NCBI GenBank assembly: GCA_902812455.1
Contig: CADDZH010000063.1
Span: 1 to 31,231 of the forward strand
Length of the DNA: 31,231 bases
Direction: 5' to 3'
DNA from: Chloroflexota bacterium
GTDB lineage: Bacteria; Chloroflexota; Ktedonobacteria; Ktedonobacterales; Ktedonobacteraceae
The notes under the pieces were generated by a model. That model saw only the letters and a program-made list of their open reading frames with translations, was not told the origin of the DNA and made no database searches. Shown here one piece after another: positions 15,644 through 22,601 of the stretch (position 1 is its first letter; every line of letters starts with the position of its first letter). The position numbers were made by a program, and so were the translations under genes.

Positions 15644-15811
15644 GATGAATTTTGCCAATCAAACTCTGTGATGAGGAAATGATCCCGTAGCCTGTAGGGG
15701 CAAGGAGTGGTGCGGGGTGGCGTGGGGGCCTTGTGCTTGCCCTCGTGCTTCCCTCGGCATCATCTCCCTCACCATGGTTGCCGATCCTGATCGTTAAAAT
15801 TCATTATCGGC
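15638..15811. repeat. MITE-like element (174 bp) with GTAGGGGCAAGG core
   Basis: Terminal inverted repeats GCCGATGATGAATTTT (15638-15653) and AAAATTCATTATCGGC (15796-15811) match at 15 of 16 positions. The core (15692-15750) is a GTAGGGGCAAGG...CTTGCCCTCGTGCTT unit, as at 16725. The ends match those of 12241-12397, but the core is different. Confidence 0.75.
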
Positions 15812-15868
15812 CTTGTATTCTGTACATCATAGGTATCGGTTTATTTCATTAAGGCGAGGTTCAATGTT

Positions 15869-16705
15869 ATGCTACCAGCCACGAAAATCACACAAGCATT
15901 CGAGCAAGCAGGGCAGGAACAGCGCGGCGTGCTCATCCCCTATTTTATGTGCGGTTATCCCTCCAAAGCACAGAGCATCGAACTTGTGCTGGCTGCGGCT
16001 GAGGCAGGAGCAGATATCATCGAACTCGGCATACCATTTAGCGATCCCCTCGCGGATGGCGCAACCATCCAGCACGCGGGACACGTCGCGCTTGAGCAGG
16101 GTATGACCGTCAACGATTGCATGGAAATTGCAAGCCGCGTCTCAGCAAAGACAAGCGTTCCTCTAATCCTGATGGGCTACTACAACCCTGTGCTGGCCTA
16201 CGGCATCGAACGCTTCTGCCAGCGAGCAGCAGCAAGCGGCGTATGCGGGCTGATCATCCCCGACCTTCCGCCAGAGGAAGCCACACCCTTACAGCAGGCG
16301 GCCAAAGCGCACGAGCTGGCGCTGATCTTCCTCGTACCTCCTACCGCTTCCAACGAGCGCATTACCACCATAGCTGAGCAAGCAGCGCGCGGACTGCCCG
16401 GTTTTCTTTACTGTGTCTCACTGAGCGGCGTTACCGGCTCGCGCAGCACACTACCTCCCCATCTACGCAGCTTCATTTCAAGAGTCAATGGCTATACGAA
16501 AGATTATGCCCTGCCGCTGGTAGTTGGCTTCGGGCTTTCCACGCCTGAACACATCGCGGAGGTGACAACCTATGCCAATGGAGCAGTCGTGGGAAGCGCC
16601 ATTATCAACTTGATCGACCAATATCAGGAAGATGCCAAAGGACAGATAGAGGCGGTGAAAGGATATCTTAGGAGCTTAATGAACTTTTCTGATGAAATGA
16701 GGTAA
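15869..16705 (+). CDS. trpA: Tryptophan synthase alpha chain
   Basis: 278 residues, full length. Key parts: IPYFMCGYP, IIELGIPFSDPLADG with the catalytic Glu and Asp, ILMGYYNPVLAYG, IIPDLPPEE, FLYCVSLSGVTGSR, VVGFGLSTPEH and NGAVVGSAI. It cleaves indole-3-glycerol phosphate and channels indole to TrpB. ATG 15869 has GGCGAGG upstream; an ATG at 15864 is out of frame. The last codons (LMNFSDEMR) contain AATGAACTTTTC, similar to the end of the MITE-like elements, so the C-terminus may be repeat-derived. Confidence 0.97.
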   Translation: MLPATKITQAFEQAGQEQRGVLIPYFMCGYPSKAQSIELVLAAAEAGADIIELGIPFSDPLADGATIQHAGHVALEQGMTVNDCMEIASRVSAKTSVPLILMGYYNPVLAYGIERFCQRAAASGVCGLIIPDLPPEEATPLQQAAKAHELALIFLVPPTASNERITTIAEQAARGLPGFLYCVSLSGVTGSRSTLPPHLRSFISRVNGYTKDYALPLVVGFGLSTPEHIAEVTTYANGAVVGSAIINLIDQYQEDAKGQIEAVKGYLRSLMNFSDEMR

Positions 16706-16724
16706 TTAAGGAACTGGATCGTTA

Positions 16725-16786
16725 CCTGTAGGGGCAAGGAGCGGTGGGGATGCCGGGTGGGGGCCTTGTGCTTGCCCTCGTGCTTT
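16725..16786. repeat. GTAGGGGCAAGG repeat
   Basis: The unit starts CTGTAGGGGCAAGGAGCGG and ends CTTGTGCTTGCCCTCGTGCTT; the arms GGGCAAG and CTTGCCC pair. It lies in the gap between trpA and the methyltransferase gene. Confidence 0.8.
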
Positions 16787-16826
16787 TCTGTTCAAATGAA
16801 GTAATTTTTTAAGGAAGAGGACCCAT

Positions 16827-17642
16827 ATGACTACCGCTGATTCCAGCGCATCTAAGCCCGACGGTCAAGATACGGAAGTCGCTGAATTTATCCGTTTCCT
16901 TGACGGAGCACGCCACCTGGAATCGGTTCAGCAGCAGAAGCGACTGATTCTTGATCTGCTTGGCCTTCGGCCTGGTGAGAAGGTGCTTGATATCGGCTGC
17001 GGAACTGGGGATGATGTGCTCGCAATGGCTCAATATATTGCGCCTACAGGCCTGAGTGTGGGGATCGATTCGTGGAACGCCATGATTGAAGAGGCCAGGA
17101 ATCGGGCGAAAATGACGCCACTGCCGGTGGCGTTTCATGTGGGCAATATCCACCAGCTCGACTTTGCCGAAAATACCTTCGACGCTGTACGGGCAGAGCG
17201 GCTCTTTGAGCATCTGGATCATCCGCAGCTCGCACTGGCGGAAATGATTCGTGTGACGAGACCTGGTGGGCGCATTGTCGTCGCTTCCCCGGACATGGAT
17301 TCCAATCTCATCGACCATCCAGACATCATCATCACTCGCAAGATCAGGCACTTCGAATGTGATCGGCGACCAAATGGACGAGCCGGTCAACGCCTGTATG
17401 GATGGTTTCGAGAAGCCAGGCTTACTCACATTACAGCACAGGCAGTTGTACATATTGTGACGGACTACTTTGAGGCGATCAATGCCCTCCGGATACGAGA
17501 GCGTGCCCAAGATGCGCGGGAGGCAGGCGTGATTACAGCGGAGGAATGTACGACCTGGTTAGAACAACTAGATACTGTGGGGCAGGCAGGGCGCTTTTTC
17601 ATGTCCACGACACATTTCATTGTGGCAGGCCGGAAACCGTGA
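16827..17642 (+). CDS. Class I SAM-dependent methyltransferase
   Basis: 271 residues. Motif I is VLDIGCGTGDDVLAMA (about 53-68), followed by VGIDSWNAMIEEAR (motif II acid) and FDAVRAERLFEHLDHP (motif IV region), then VTRPGGRIVV. This is the Methyltransf_11/25 type, resembling UbiE/COQ5-like or small-molecule methylases, and the substrate is unknown. ATG has GGAAGAGG upstream. It is the last plus-strand gene of the trp cluster, 121 bp after trpA with a repeat between, so co-transcription is possible but unproven. It converges on the MazG-like gene. Confidence 0.88.
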   Translation: MTTADSSASKPDGQDTEVAEFIRFLDGARHLESVQQQKRLILDLLGLRPGEKVLDIGCGTGDDVLAMAQYIAPTGLSVGIDSWNAMIEEARNRAKMTPLPVAFHVGNIHQLDFAENTFDAVRAERLFEHLDHPQLALAEMIRVTRPGGRIVVASPDMDSNLIDHPDIIITRKIRHFECDRRPNGRAGQRLYGWFREARLTHITAQAVVHIVTDYFEAINALRIRERAQDAREAGVITAEECTTWLEQLDTVGQAGRFFMSTTHFIVAGRKP

Positions 17643-17661
17643 TTTTGCCCTGGCATCTCGT

Positions 17662-17985
17662 TCATGTGGTCCAAAGCAGCCGAAGCCGCTGCTGAAAGCC
17701 TCCTCGCTCCGCTCGACGGCGCGCTTGCTCCTGCACAATCGCTTCATACGGAAGCGCATAAACCTCCCTGAGAGCATCAAGTACCTCCTGAATATCAGCC
17801 AGTTCCGTGATCAATTCCTGAGGAGCCTCCGCTTGAGCAGCCTCTTTAGCCTCCTCAACCAATTTTTCTCGGAGGGCTTGTCGATACTCTTCCTCGGTCA
17901 TCTCGGCAACTTCACACTGCTTGCCTTTGCGACGAATAATGTCAGGGATACCATCACGCACCAATTTGTGATACTCCTTGTACAT
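17662..17985 (-). CDS. MazG-like / phosphoribosyl-ATP pyrophosphohydrolase-like protein
   Basis: 107 residues beginning MYKEYHKLVRDGIPDIIRRKGK, with LREKLVEEAKEA and ELITELADIQEVLDAL. The EE..EA and E..D patterns mark the all-alpha NTP pyrophosphohydrolase superfamily, whose small members are thought to remove non-standard nucleotides. The C-terminal RAERGGFQQRLRLL is also typical. ATG 17985 has AAAGGGAG four bases upstream. It follows the acyl-CoA synthetase gene by 30 nt on the same strand, so they probably share a transcript. Confidence 0.85.
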   Translation of the reverse strand: MYKEYHKLVRDGIPDIIRRKGKQCEVAEMTEEEYRQALREKLVEEAKEAAQAEAPQELITELADIQEVLDALREVYALPYEAIVQEQARRRAERGGFQQRLRLLWTT

Positions 17986-18015
17986 GAAACTCCCTTTCTT
18001 CCCCCTCAAGAACTA

Positions 18016-19638
18016 TCACAACTGCATCCCCTGAGCAGCTTGTCTCGCTCGCTCGCGCTCTTTCAGTTCGCGGCGCAAAATTTTGCCGGAGGGAGTCTTG
18101 GGGATGGCGTCAACGAACTCGATGTAGTGCAGCTTTTTGTAGCCCGCCAGCTTGCCATTGACGAAGGCAATCAGATCGTCTGCGGTCGCCTGCTGGCCCG
18201 GTCGCAGGACAACAAAGCCCTTGGGCGCCTCGCCAGCTTCCTCGTCAGGAACCCCAATCACGGCAGCATCCAGCACGGTGGGATGCTCCAGCAGCAACGA
18301 CTCCAGTTCGGCGGGAGCGATGCTGAAGGCCTTGTATTTGATCATCTCTTTCTTGCGGTCAACGATGTAGAGATAGCCTTCGGCATCGATATGACCAATA
18401 TCGCCGGTATAAAGCCAGCCGTCGCGCAGCGCTCGCGCTGTCTCTTCAGGCGCTTTCCAGTATCCCAGCATGATCTGCGGCCCGCGCACCACCACTTCGC
18501 CATCTTCGCCAATTGGCAGCTCGCGCGTGCCCGTTTCGATATCCATAATTTTTTGCTCGGTATTGTGCGCCAGCAGGCCAACAGTATCCAGTCGCATCAA
18601 CTCGGGAGCGGTAGGTGACAGGTGAGTATCCGGCGATGTCTCGGTCAGGCCATAGCCCTGGACAAGAGTGATTCCCGTCCGTTCATGCAACTTGCGCGCC
18701 GGATCAACCGGCAAGGGCGCGGCAGCATTCATCAGATATTTGACCTGCTTCATCTTGCTAAGATCGGGCGTATTGACAAGGGCCAGGATCACAGGCGGGA
18801 CGGCAAAAAACCACGTCACGCCATGCTTCTCACACAAATCCAGCACTCGATTGAGATCGAAACGCTCTAAGAGCACCTGTGTCGCTCCTGCCGCGAGAAA
18901 AACGCCGGTGAGCAGCACGCCATAGATATGGTACATGGGCAGGAAAATGATCGTGACATCTGAGGAGTTGATGCCCGACGCGGTTATAAATTGGATGTGG
19001 TTGGAGGCCAGGTTGTGGTGGCTGAGCATGGTGCCTTTGGGAAAGCCGGTGGTGCCAGATGAATAAGGTAGTGTGAACAGGTCATTGCCCTTGATCTCTA
19101 GATAATGAGGCCGTTTGGGCGACGATTCGCGCAATAGCCGGGCAAATGAGATAGCGCCTGGCACATCTAAGGGATCCGTCTTGCCAACGCCCGTCACGAT
19201 GATATGTTTAAGGTGTGGCAGCTCGGTCTGCTTCAGCACAGCCTGCAGCAGGGGCAGCAGATCCCGGTAAATCATGATCACTTTAGCCTCGGAGTCCGCG
19301 AGCTGGTACGCCATTTCTCGCTCTTTATATGCGGGATTCATCGGGCTGATAACAGCGCCAATGGTGGCCGCAGCATTGAGCATGATCGTGTATTCTGGAC
19401 GATTTGGGGTAAAGAGGCAAATATGATCTCCTTTGCCTATTCCCAGACCATGCAGGCCGTTGGCTATAGCATTGACCATCGAGACGACCTCGCGATAGGT
19501 CAGAACCAGGTCATGGAAAATAATGGCCGGGCGGTCAGGATTGCGCTCGGCAGACAGGCGTAACAGGTGATCGTAGGGAATATCAGGGAGATCGAGCGGC
19601 GGGCGGAAGAGTTCAGGTGCGACCATTTTTTCTGACAT
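18016..19638 (-). CDS. Acyl-CoA synthetase (AMP-binding, 4-coumarate/long-chain type)
   Basis: 540 residues. ANL-superfamily motifs: LPYSSGTTGFPKGTMLSH (P-loop, about 186-203), YGLTETSP (about 329-336), DGWLYTGDIGHIDAEGYLYIVDRKKEMIKYKAF (A8 hinge region), and PKTPSGKILRREL with the adenylating Lys near the C-terminus. It activates a carboxylic acid as acyl-AMP and then as acyl-CoA. The FSIAPAELESLL region resembles 4-coumarate-CoA ligases, but the substrate is open. ATG 19638 has AAAGGA 8 nt upstream. The longer frame to 19692 would start upstream of the predicted transcription start. Confidence 0.93.
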   Translation of the reverse strand: MSEKMVAPELFRPPLDLPDIPYDHLLRLSAERNPDRPAIIFHDLVLTYREVVSMVNAIANGLHGLGIGKGDHICLFTPNRPEYTIMLNAAATIGAVISPMNPAYKEREMAYQLADSEAKVIMIYRDLLPLLQAVLKQTELPHLKHIIVTGVGKTDPLDVPGAISFARLLRESSPKRPHYLEIKGNDLFTLPYSSGTTGFPKGTMLSHHNLASNHIQFITASGINSSDVTIIFLPMYHIYGVLLTGVFLAAGATQVLLERFDLNRVLDLCEKHGVTWFFAVPPVILALVNTPDLSKMKQVKYLMNAAAPLPVDPARKLHERTGITLVQGYGLTETSPDTHLSPTAPELMRLDTVGLLAHNTEQKIMDIETGTRELPIGEDGEVVVRGPQIMLGYWKAPEETARALRDGWLYTGDIGHIDAEGYLYIVDRKKEMIKYKAFSIAPAELESLLLEHPTVLDAAVIGVPDEEAGEAPKGFVVLRPGQQATADDLIAFVNGKLAGYKKLHYIEFVDAIPKTPSGKILRRELKERERARQAAQGMQL

Positions 19639-19692
19639 AGCTACAGTCCTTTCTGCGTATATTCTCCTTTGTGCTATAACTGGCTCAATCAC

Positions 19693-19721
19693 AGTATATG
19701 CTTAACAAGCAGACGAATCAA
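19693..19721 (-). promoter_or_regulatory. Promoter of the acyl-CoA synthetase gene
   Basis: On the minus strand, TTGATT (19721-19716), a 17-nt spacer and TATACT (19698-19693), about 55 nt upstream of the ATG at 19638. The rest of the gap to 20000 holds a partial GTAGGGGCGAACGGGG repeat (about 19779) and no supported gene. Confidence 0.7.
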
Positions 19722-20000
19722 TGCTCGCTGCTTTGCCGCCCATCACAACGCACGACAGCAACCACACGACGTATATCGTAGGGGCGAACGGGGATGCCGG
19801 GCAGTTGGGTGCGGCATTTATTGCCTTTATGATCGCCCGCCTGCTTCCCATTCCTGCATGCCGGGTCGGCTTTATGGTCACCTTTCTGTATTGCACTCGC
19901 AATTCTGCTATTGCCTTCATTCGTTACAATGATAACACCAATAGACGGGATTGTGATATCAATTCGTAGCTATAAACACAACAGCAAAAGAGGTACGTTG

Positions 20001-20369
20001 ATGTATTGCCGGGGTATTAGAGGAGCAATAACAGTTGAACACAACGATCGCGAGGAAATCCTCGCAGCCACAATCGAGCTGCTACAAGCTATCATTCATC
20101 GCAACGATCTGCGCAAAGAGGATATTGCCAGCGCCATCTTTACTGTCACAGAGGATCTGGACGCTGAATTTCCTGCGCGGGCCGCGCGCCAGCTAGGCTG
20201 GACAGATGTAGCGCTGCTATGCGCGCGCGAAATTCCCGTTCCTGGCAGCTTGCAGCGGTGCATTCGTGTCCTGTTACACGTGAATACCACACGCAGCAAT
20301 GCAGAGATGCAACATGTCTACCTGCGCAATGCTGCTATTTTGCGCACTACACTGAGCGACATAGGGTAG
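20001..20369 (+). CDS. aroH: Chorismate mutase, AroH class
   Basis: 122 residues, the size of the trimeric Bacillus-type enzyme. Signatures: [20 protein letters not shown] with the substrate-binding Arg near residue 7, [17 protein letters not shown], and [22 protein letters not shown] with the Glu and Arg of the active site. It converts chorismate to prephenate for Phe and Tyr, competing with the tryptophan branch encoded upstream. ATG 20001 has AGAGG 7 nt before it; upstream open frame lacks a start site. The TAG stop is formed by the beginning of a GTAGGGACAG repeat. Confidence 0.94.
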   Translation: MYCRGIRGAITVEHNDREEILAATIELLQAIIHRNDLRKEDIASAIFTVTEDLDAEFPARAARQLGWTDVALLCAREIPVPGSLQRCIRVLLHVNTTRSNAEMQHVYLRNAAILRTTLSDIG

Positions 20370-20426
20370 GGACAGGGCTTGCCCCTGTCCTGGCCAGGAC
20401 AACCGCAAGGGTTGCCCCTACCCTAC
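20364..20426. repeat. Clover-like palindromic GTAGGGACAGGG repeat
   Basis: The outer arms GGGTAGGG/CCCTACCC pair. Two inner hairpins are GGACAGGG-cttg-CCCCTGTCC and CAACC-gcaa-GGGTTG. It starts in the last codons of aroH. Confidence 0.75.
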
Positions 20427-20453
20427 ACGCTTCGGCCTGCGCAGCCGTATCTT

Positions 20454-20477
20454 GTAGTGGCAGAGCTTGCCTCTGCC
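20454..20477. repeat. GTAGTGGCAGAG hairpin repeat
   Basis: GGCAGAG-cttg-CCTCTGCC forms a short hairpin of the same general GTAGGG family. The remaining bases to 20558 hold low-complexity GCCCC/CTGCCATC copies and no gene. Confidence 0.6.
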
Positions 20478-20558
20478 ATCGCCCCCATCTCTGCCATCGC
20501 CCCTTCTGCCCTGGCTGATGTGCCGATTCACATCCAATTACATTTGCCGGCAGAGTTT

Positions 20559-21068
20559 TTACTCTCTGAGGTGAAATGGCCTGCGATAGTAGGCCATTTG
20601 CGTCGGCGTTTCCTCGACACCGACCATGATCGATACTAAATTCGAGGTATCATAATTGGCAGCGAGCACAGCGCTTAGCTCACCGCAGATATACTCTGCC
20701 AGGCGCTCAGCAGTCGAGTTATCGATAGGCAGCTCGATAACATCATTGCGAGGGAAGACATAGCGCCTGTCCTGAAATTGAATCTCCCAGGCGTCTGGCA
20801 ATTCCTTCAATTGCAGGTGAGGATTATGCAGCGGCAGCAAGAAATGATGGTTCAGCCTGCGGCAAATCTCCCTTGTATGCTGCTTCAATATCGTGAAATC
20901 AATGACCAGTTTATCTTCATTGAGCACCCCTTCAACCTCAACCTGGACGCCATAATTGTGACCATGCAGGCGCTCGCACCTGCCGCCAAAAGTGATGAAA
21001 TGTGCTGCGCTAAAGCGCAAGTAACCGCCCTCTATCTTTACTTTACGCAATACCTGCTCACCGGCCAT
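20559..21068 (-). CDS. queD: 6-pyruvoyl-tetrahydropterin synthase / QueD-family protein
   Basis: 169 residues. Zinc-site histidines are FSAAHFI and LHGHNYGVQVEVEG, the acidic catalytic region VIDFTILK follows, and LNHHFLLP and VEETPTQMAYY match the rest of the fold. Members make 6-carboxy-tetrahydropterin for queuosine and other deazaguanines, or 6-pyruvoyl-tetrahydropterin. No other queuosine genes are in the window, so the choice is open. ATG 21068 has AGGAG 7 nt upstream. The frame open to 21122 translates a dispersed repeat and is not coding. Confidence 0.85.
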   Translation of the reverse strand: MAGEQVLRKVKIEGGYLRFSAAHFITFGGRCERLHGHNYGVQVEVEGVLNEDKLVIDFTILKQHTREICRRLNHHFLLPLHNPHLQLKELPDAWEIQFQDRRYVFPRNDVIELPIDNSTAERLAEYICGELSAVLAANYDTSNLVSIMVGVEETPTQMAYYRRPFHLRE

Positions 21069-21100
21069 ACCGAGACTCCTAGTAAACAAAATGATCCACC

Positions 21101-21167
21101 TCTGTTGAGCGAAGCGAAACATCCGCTGCCGATCGACCGAGATCCCCAGGCTTCGCTCAGGATGACA
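21101..21167. repeat. Palindromic CTGAGCGAAGCG repeat, copy B
   Basis: The unit starts CTGTTGAGCGAAGCG and ends CTTCGCTCAGGATGACA. It shares CATCCGCTGCCGATCGAC with copy A at 12290. The 400-bp gap 21069-21468 contains this copy, copy C and a promoter, and no gene. Confidence 0.8.
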
Positions 21168-21252
21168 TCCATAGGGTGCCTAATTGTTCATCTTCATAAA
21201 CATGCCCTTAGGATAGCACCTGGACAAAAGACAAACAAGACGGGCAATGGTT

Positions 21253-21321
21253 TGTCATGCTGAGCGCAGCGAAGCATCCGCTGCCCATTGACAGAGATCC
21301 TTCGCTTCGCTCAGGATGACA
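21253..21321. repeat. Palindromic CTGAGCGAAGCG repeat, copy C
   Basis: TGTCATGCTGAGCGCAGC at the left pairs with GCTTCGCTCAGGATGACA at the right (about 22 bp with few mismatches). It is followed at 21340-21360 by TCGTTAAAGTTCATC, matching the right end of the MITE-like elements, but no left end is visible. Confidence 0.8.
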
Positions 21322-21364
21322 TGGATTAGCGGCTTGGTCGTTAAAGTTCATCAGGCCAGCTACC

Positions 21365-21394
21365 TGGACATGTATTGTTTCTGGCTGCTATACT
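21365..21394 (+). promoter_or_regulatory. Promoter of the SCP2-like gene
   Basis: TGGACA (21365-21370), an 18-nt spacer and TATACT (21389-21394), about 75 nt upstream of the ATG. Confidence 0.55.
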
Positions 21395-21468
21395 ATAGCA
21401 GTGCTAGCAGGCATTTCCTGCAATATTTTCAGGCATTCACACAATGACACGAAGGAGATACACCAACC

Positions 21469-21792
21469 ATGACAGTTGCTGAGAGCTTCGAGCAAATGCC
21501 CAATGTATTCAATCCTGCTGCGGCTGGGGGAATGAATAAGACCCTCCAATGGAATATTACAGGAGAGCAGGCCGGGGTATGGGCCTTCAAAATTGCTAAC
21601 GGGACAGGCGAGCTTATACCAGGCGGCGTGGAAAAACCCGATGTGACCTTCACCATCAGCGATAAAGACTGGCTTGCCATCACCGAAGGCAAACTGGATG
21701 CCATGAACGCCTTCATGACCGGCAAACTCAAAGTAGCTGGCGACATGATGCTGGCCATGAAAGTTCCCAACCTTTTCCCGGTCAAGCGGTAA
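21469..21792 (+). CDS. SCP2 sterol-binding-domain protein
   Basis: 107 residues, a single small SCP2 domain: the NKTLQWNITGEQAGVWAFKI core strand region, PDVTFTISDKDWLAITEGKLDAMNAFMTGKLKVAGDMMLAMKV at the end. This fold has a hydrophobic pocket for lipids or acyl chains; the ligand is unknown. GAAGGAG lies 11 nt before the ATG. A Rho-independent terminator follows (21869-21896), so it is probably a single-gene unit. Confidence 0.88.
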   Translation: MTVAESFEQMPNVFNPAAAGGMNKTLQWNITGEQAGVWAFKIANGTGELIPGGVEKPDVTFTISDKDWLAITEGKLDAMNAFMTGKLKVAGDMMLAMKVPNLFPVKR

Positions 21793-21868
21793 TGCCTTCC
21801 CAGGGGGTTCAGCAGGGTTTGTGAATCCCGGCCACCAGATCGTCCGGCATTCTCTTCTCCGACCGTAG

Positions 21869-21896
21869 GGGCAGAGGCAAGCTCTGCCCAGTTTTT
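21869..21896 (+). terminator. Rho-independent terminator after the SCP2 gene
   Basis: GGGCAGAG-gcaag-CTCTGCCC is a perfect 8-bp stem, followed by AGTTTTT. It is built from a GTAGGGG-type repeat, so this repeat may have been recruited as a terminator. Confidence 0.75.
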
Positions 21897-21922
21897 GCTC
21901 GCTTTTCAGGCCTCAATTTTGA

Positions 21923-21951
21923 TTGTGTTTTCACATGTCCTATGGTATACT
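21923..21951 (+). promoter_or_regulatory. Promoter of the two-HTH protein gene
   Basis: TTGTGT (21923-21928), a 17-nt spacer and TATACT (21946-21951), with TGG directly before the -10 (extended -10). The gene starts about 70 nt further on. Confidence 0.6.
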
Positions 21952-22023
21952 CAGGGTGACTTGCTATGTCCTTGCCCGGCATTCGATAGTACGGCGGCAA
22001 CCCGTAGAAAGGTACTGGAGACG

Positions 22024-22530
22024 ATGGCACTCAGGAGGAATAAACGGCGCCGAGACCTGCAACAACCCCCCAATGGTATGTTGACCGCTCATGAAGCCGC
22101 AAAGCAGCTTCACCTCAGTTACTGGTACTTCATGCACCTCGTGGAAAAAGGACGCATACCCGGCGTGCGCGTCGTTGATCGCTGGCTCTTCTCCCCCGCC
22201 GATCTAGATGAATACAGGCGAAGGAAATACGGCAAGCTGGAAGATCTGGCGAAAACAGCCCTCGAGCACCCCGCAATCGGCCTTACTGAAAAGCAAGAAG
22301 CCATCTGCCGCTACCTGGCCAGCAGCCTGAGACCTTCGCAGATAGCCCGCAAACTCAAACAATCTCGCCAGGCAGTCCACTCACAAATAACCCTCATTCG
22401 TGAAAAAGTCACCCGTATGCAGGCCTCCAAAGCCTCTAATCAGTCCATAAACAACCAGGTAGGCCCTATGACCCGTCGCCGCCAGCGACGTTACAAGAAA
22501 GGCGCGCTCTCTCTCAAACCCGCTACCTAA
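22024..22530 (+). CDS. DNA-binding protein with excisionase-type HTH and second LuxR/sigma-like HTH
   Basis: 168 residues. A basic N-terminus precedes an excisionase/MerR-like winged helix at about 19-70 (MLTAHEAAKQLHLSYWYFMHLV, then GRIPGVRVVDRWLFSPADLDEYRRRKYG). A second HTH at about 88-130 (LTEKQEAICRYLASSLRPSQIARKLKQSRQAVHSQITLI) resembles LuxR/sigma-4 helices, and the tail is very basic. It is probably a transcription regulator. ATG 22024 is the best start though its ribosome-binding site is close (GGAG, 3 nt spacing). An IS630-like element is inserted in its stop codon: TA from the target plus the A of the element end make TAA, so the protein stays intact. Confidence 0.75.
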   Translation: MALRRNKRRRDLQQPPNGMLTAHEAAKQLHLSYWYFMHLVEKGRIPGVRVVDRWLFSPADLDEYRRRKYGKLEDLAKTALEHPAIGLTEKQEAICRYLASSLRPSQIARKLKQSRQAVHSQITLIREKVTRMQASKASNQSINNQVGPMTRRRQRRYKKGALSLKPAT

Positions 22531-22565
22531 ATGCTTCCAGGTAATGTGTGCGGAGAGGTGATACA
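22530..22565 (+). repeat. Left terminal inverted repeat of the IS630-like element
   Basis: 36 bp from AATGCTTCCAG to GGTGATACA, with five differences from the right end, all in positions 12-19. Weaker similarity (GAGGGAGA, TGGAAG) continues inward. Confidence 0.88.
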
Positions 22566-22601
22566 ATTAAGAGGGAGAAATCTGGAAGGGAGGGCACGTG
22601 T

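Noticed and set aside
17620..18618. 332-codon plus-strand ORF
   Set aside because: Antisense shadow of the MazG-like and acyl-CoA synthetase genes; its product has no recognisable domain.
19721..19969. Plus-strand ORF of 82 codons upstream of aroH
   Set aside because: Contains a GTAGGGGCGAACGGGG repeat, no ribosome-binding site, and overlaps the promoter of the acyl-CoA synthetase gene.
21895..22023. N-terminal extension of the two-HTH protein
   Set aside because: Begins at a TTG within the terminator region and crosses the predicted promoter at 21923-21951; ATG 22024 fits better.
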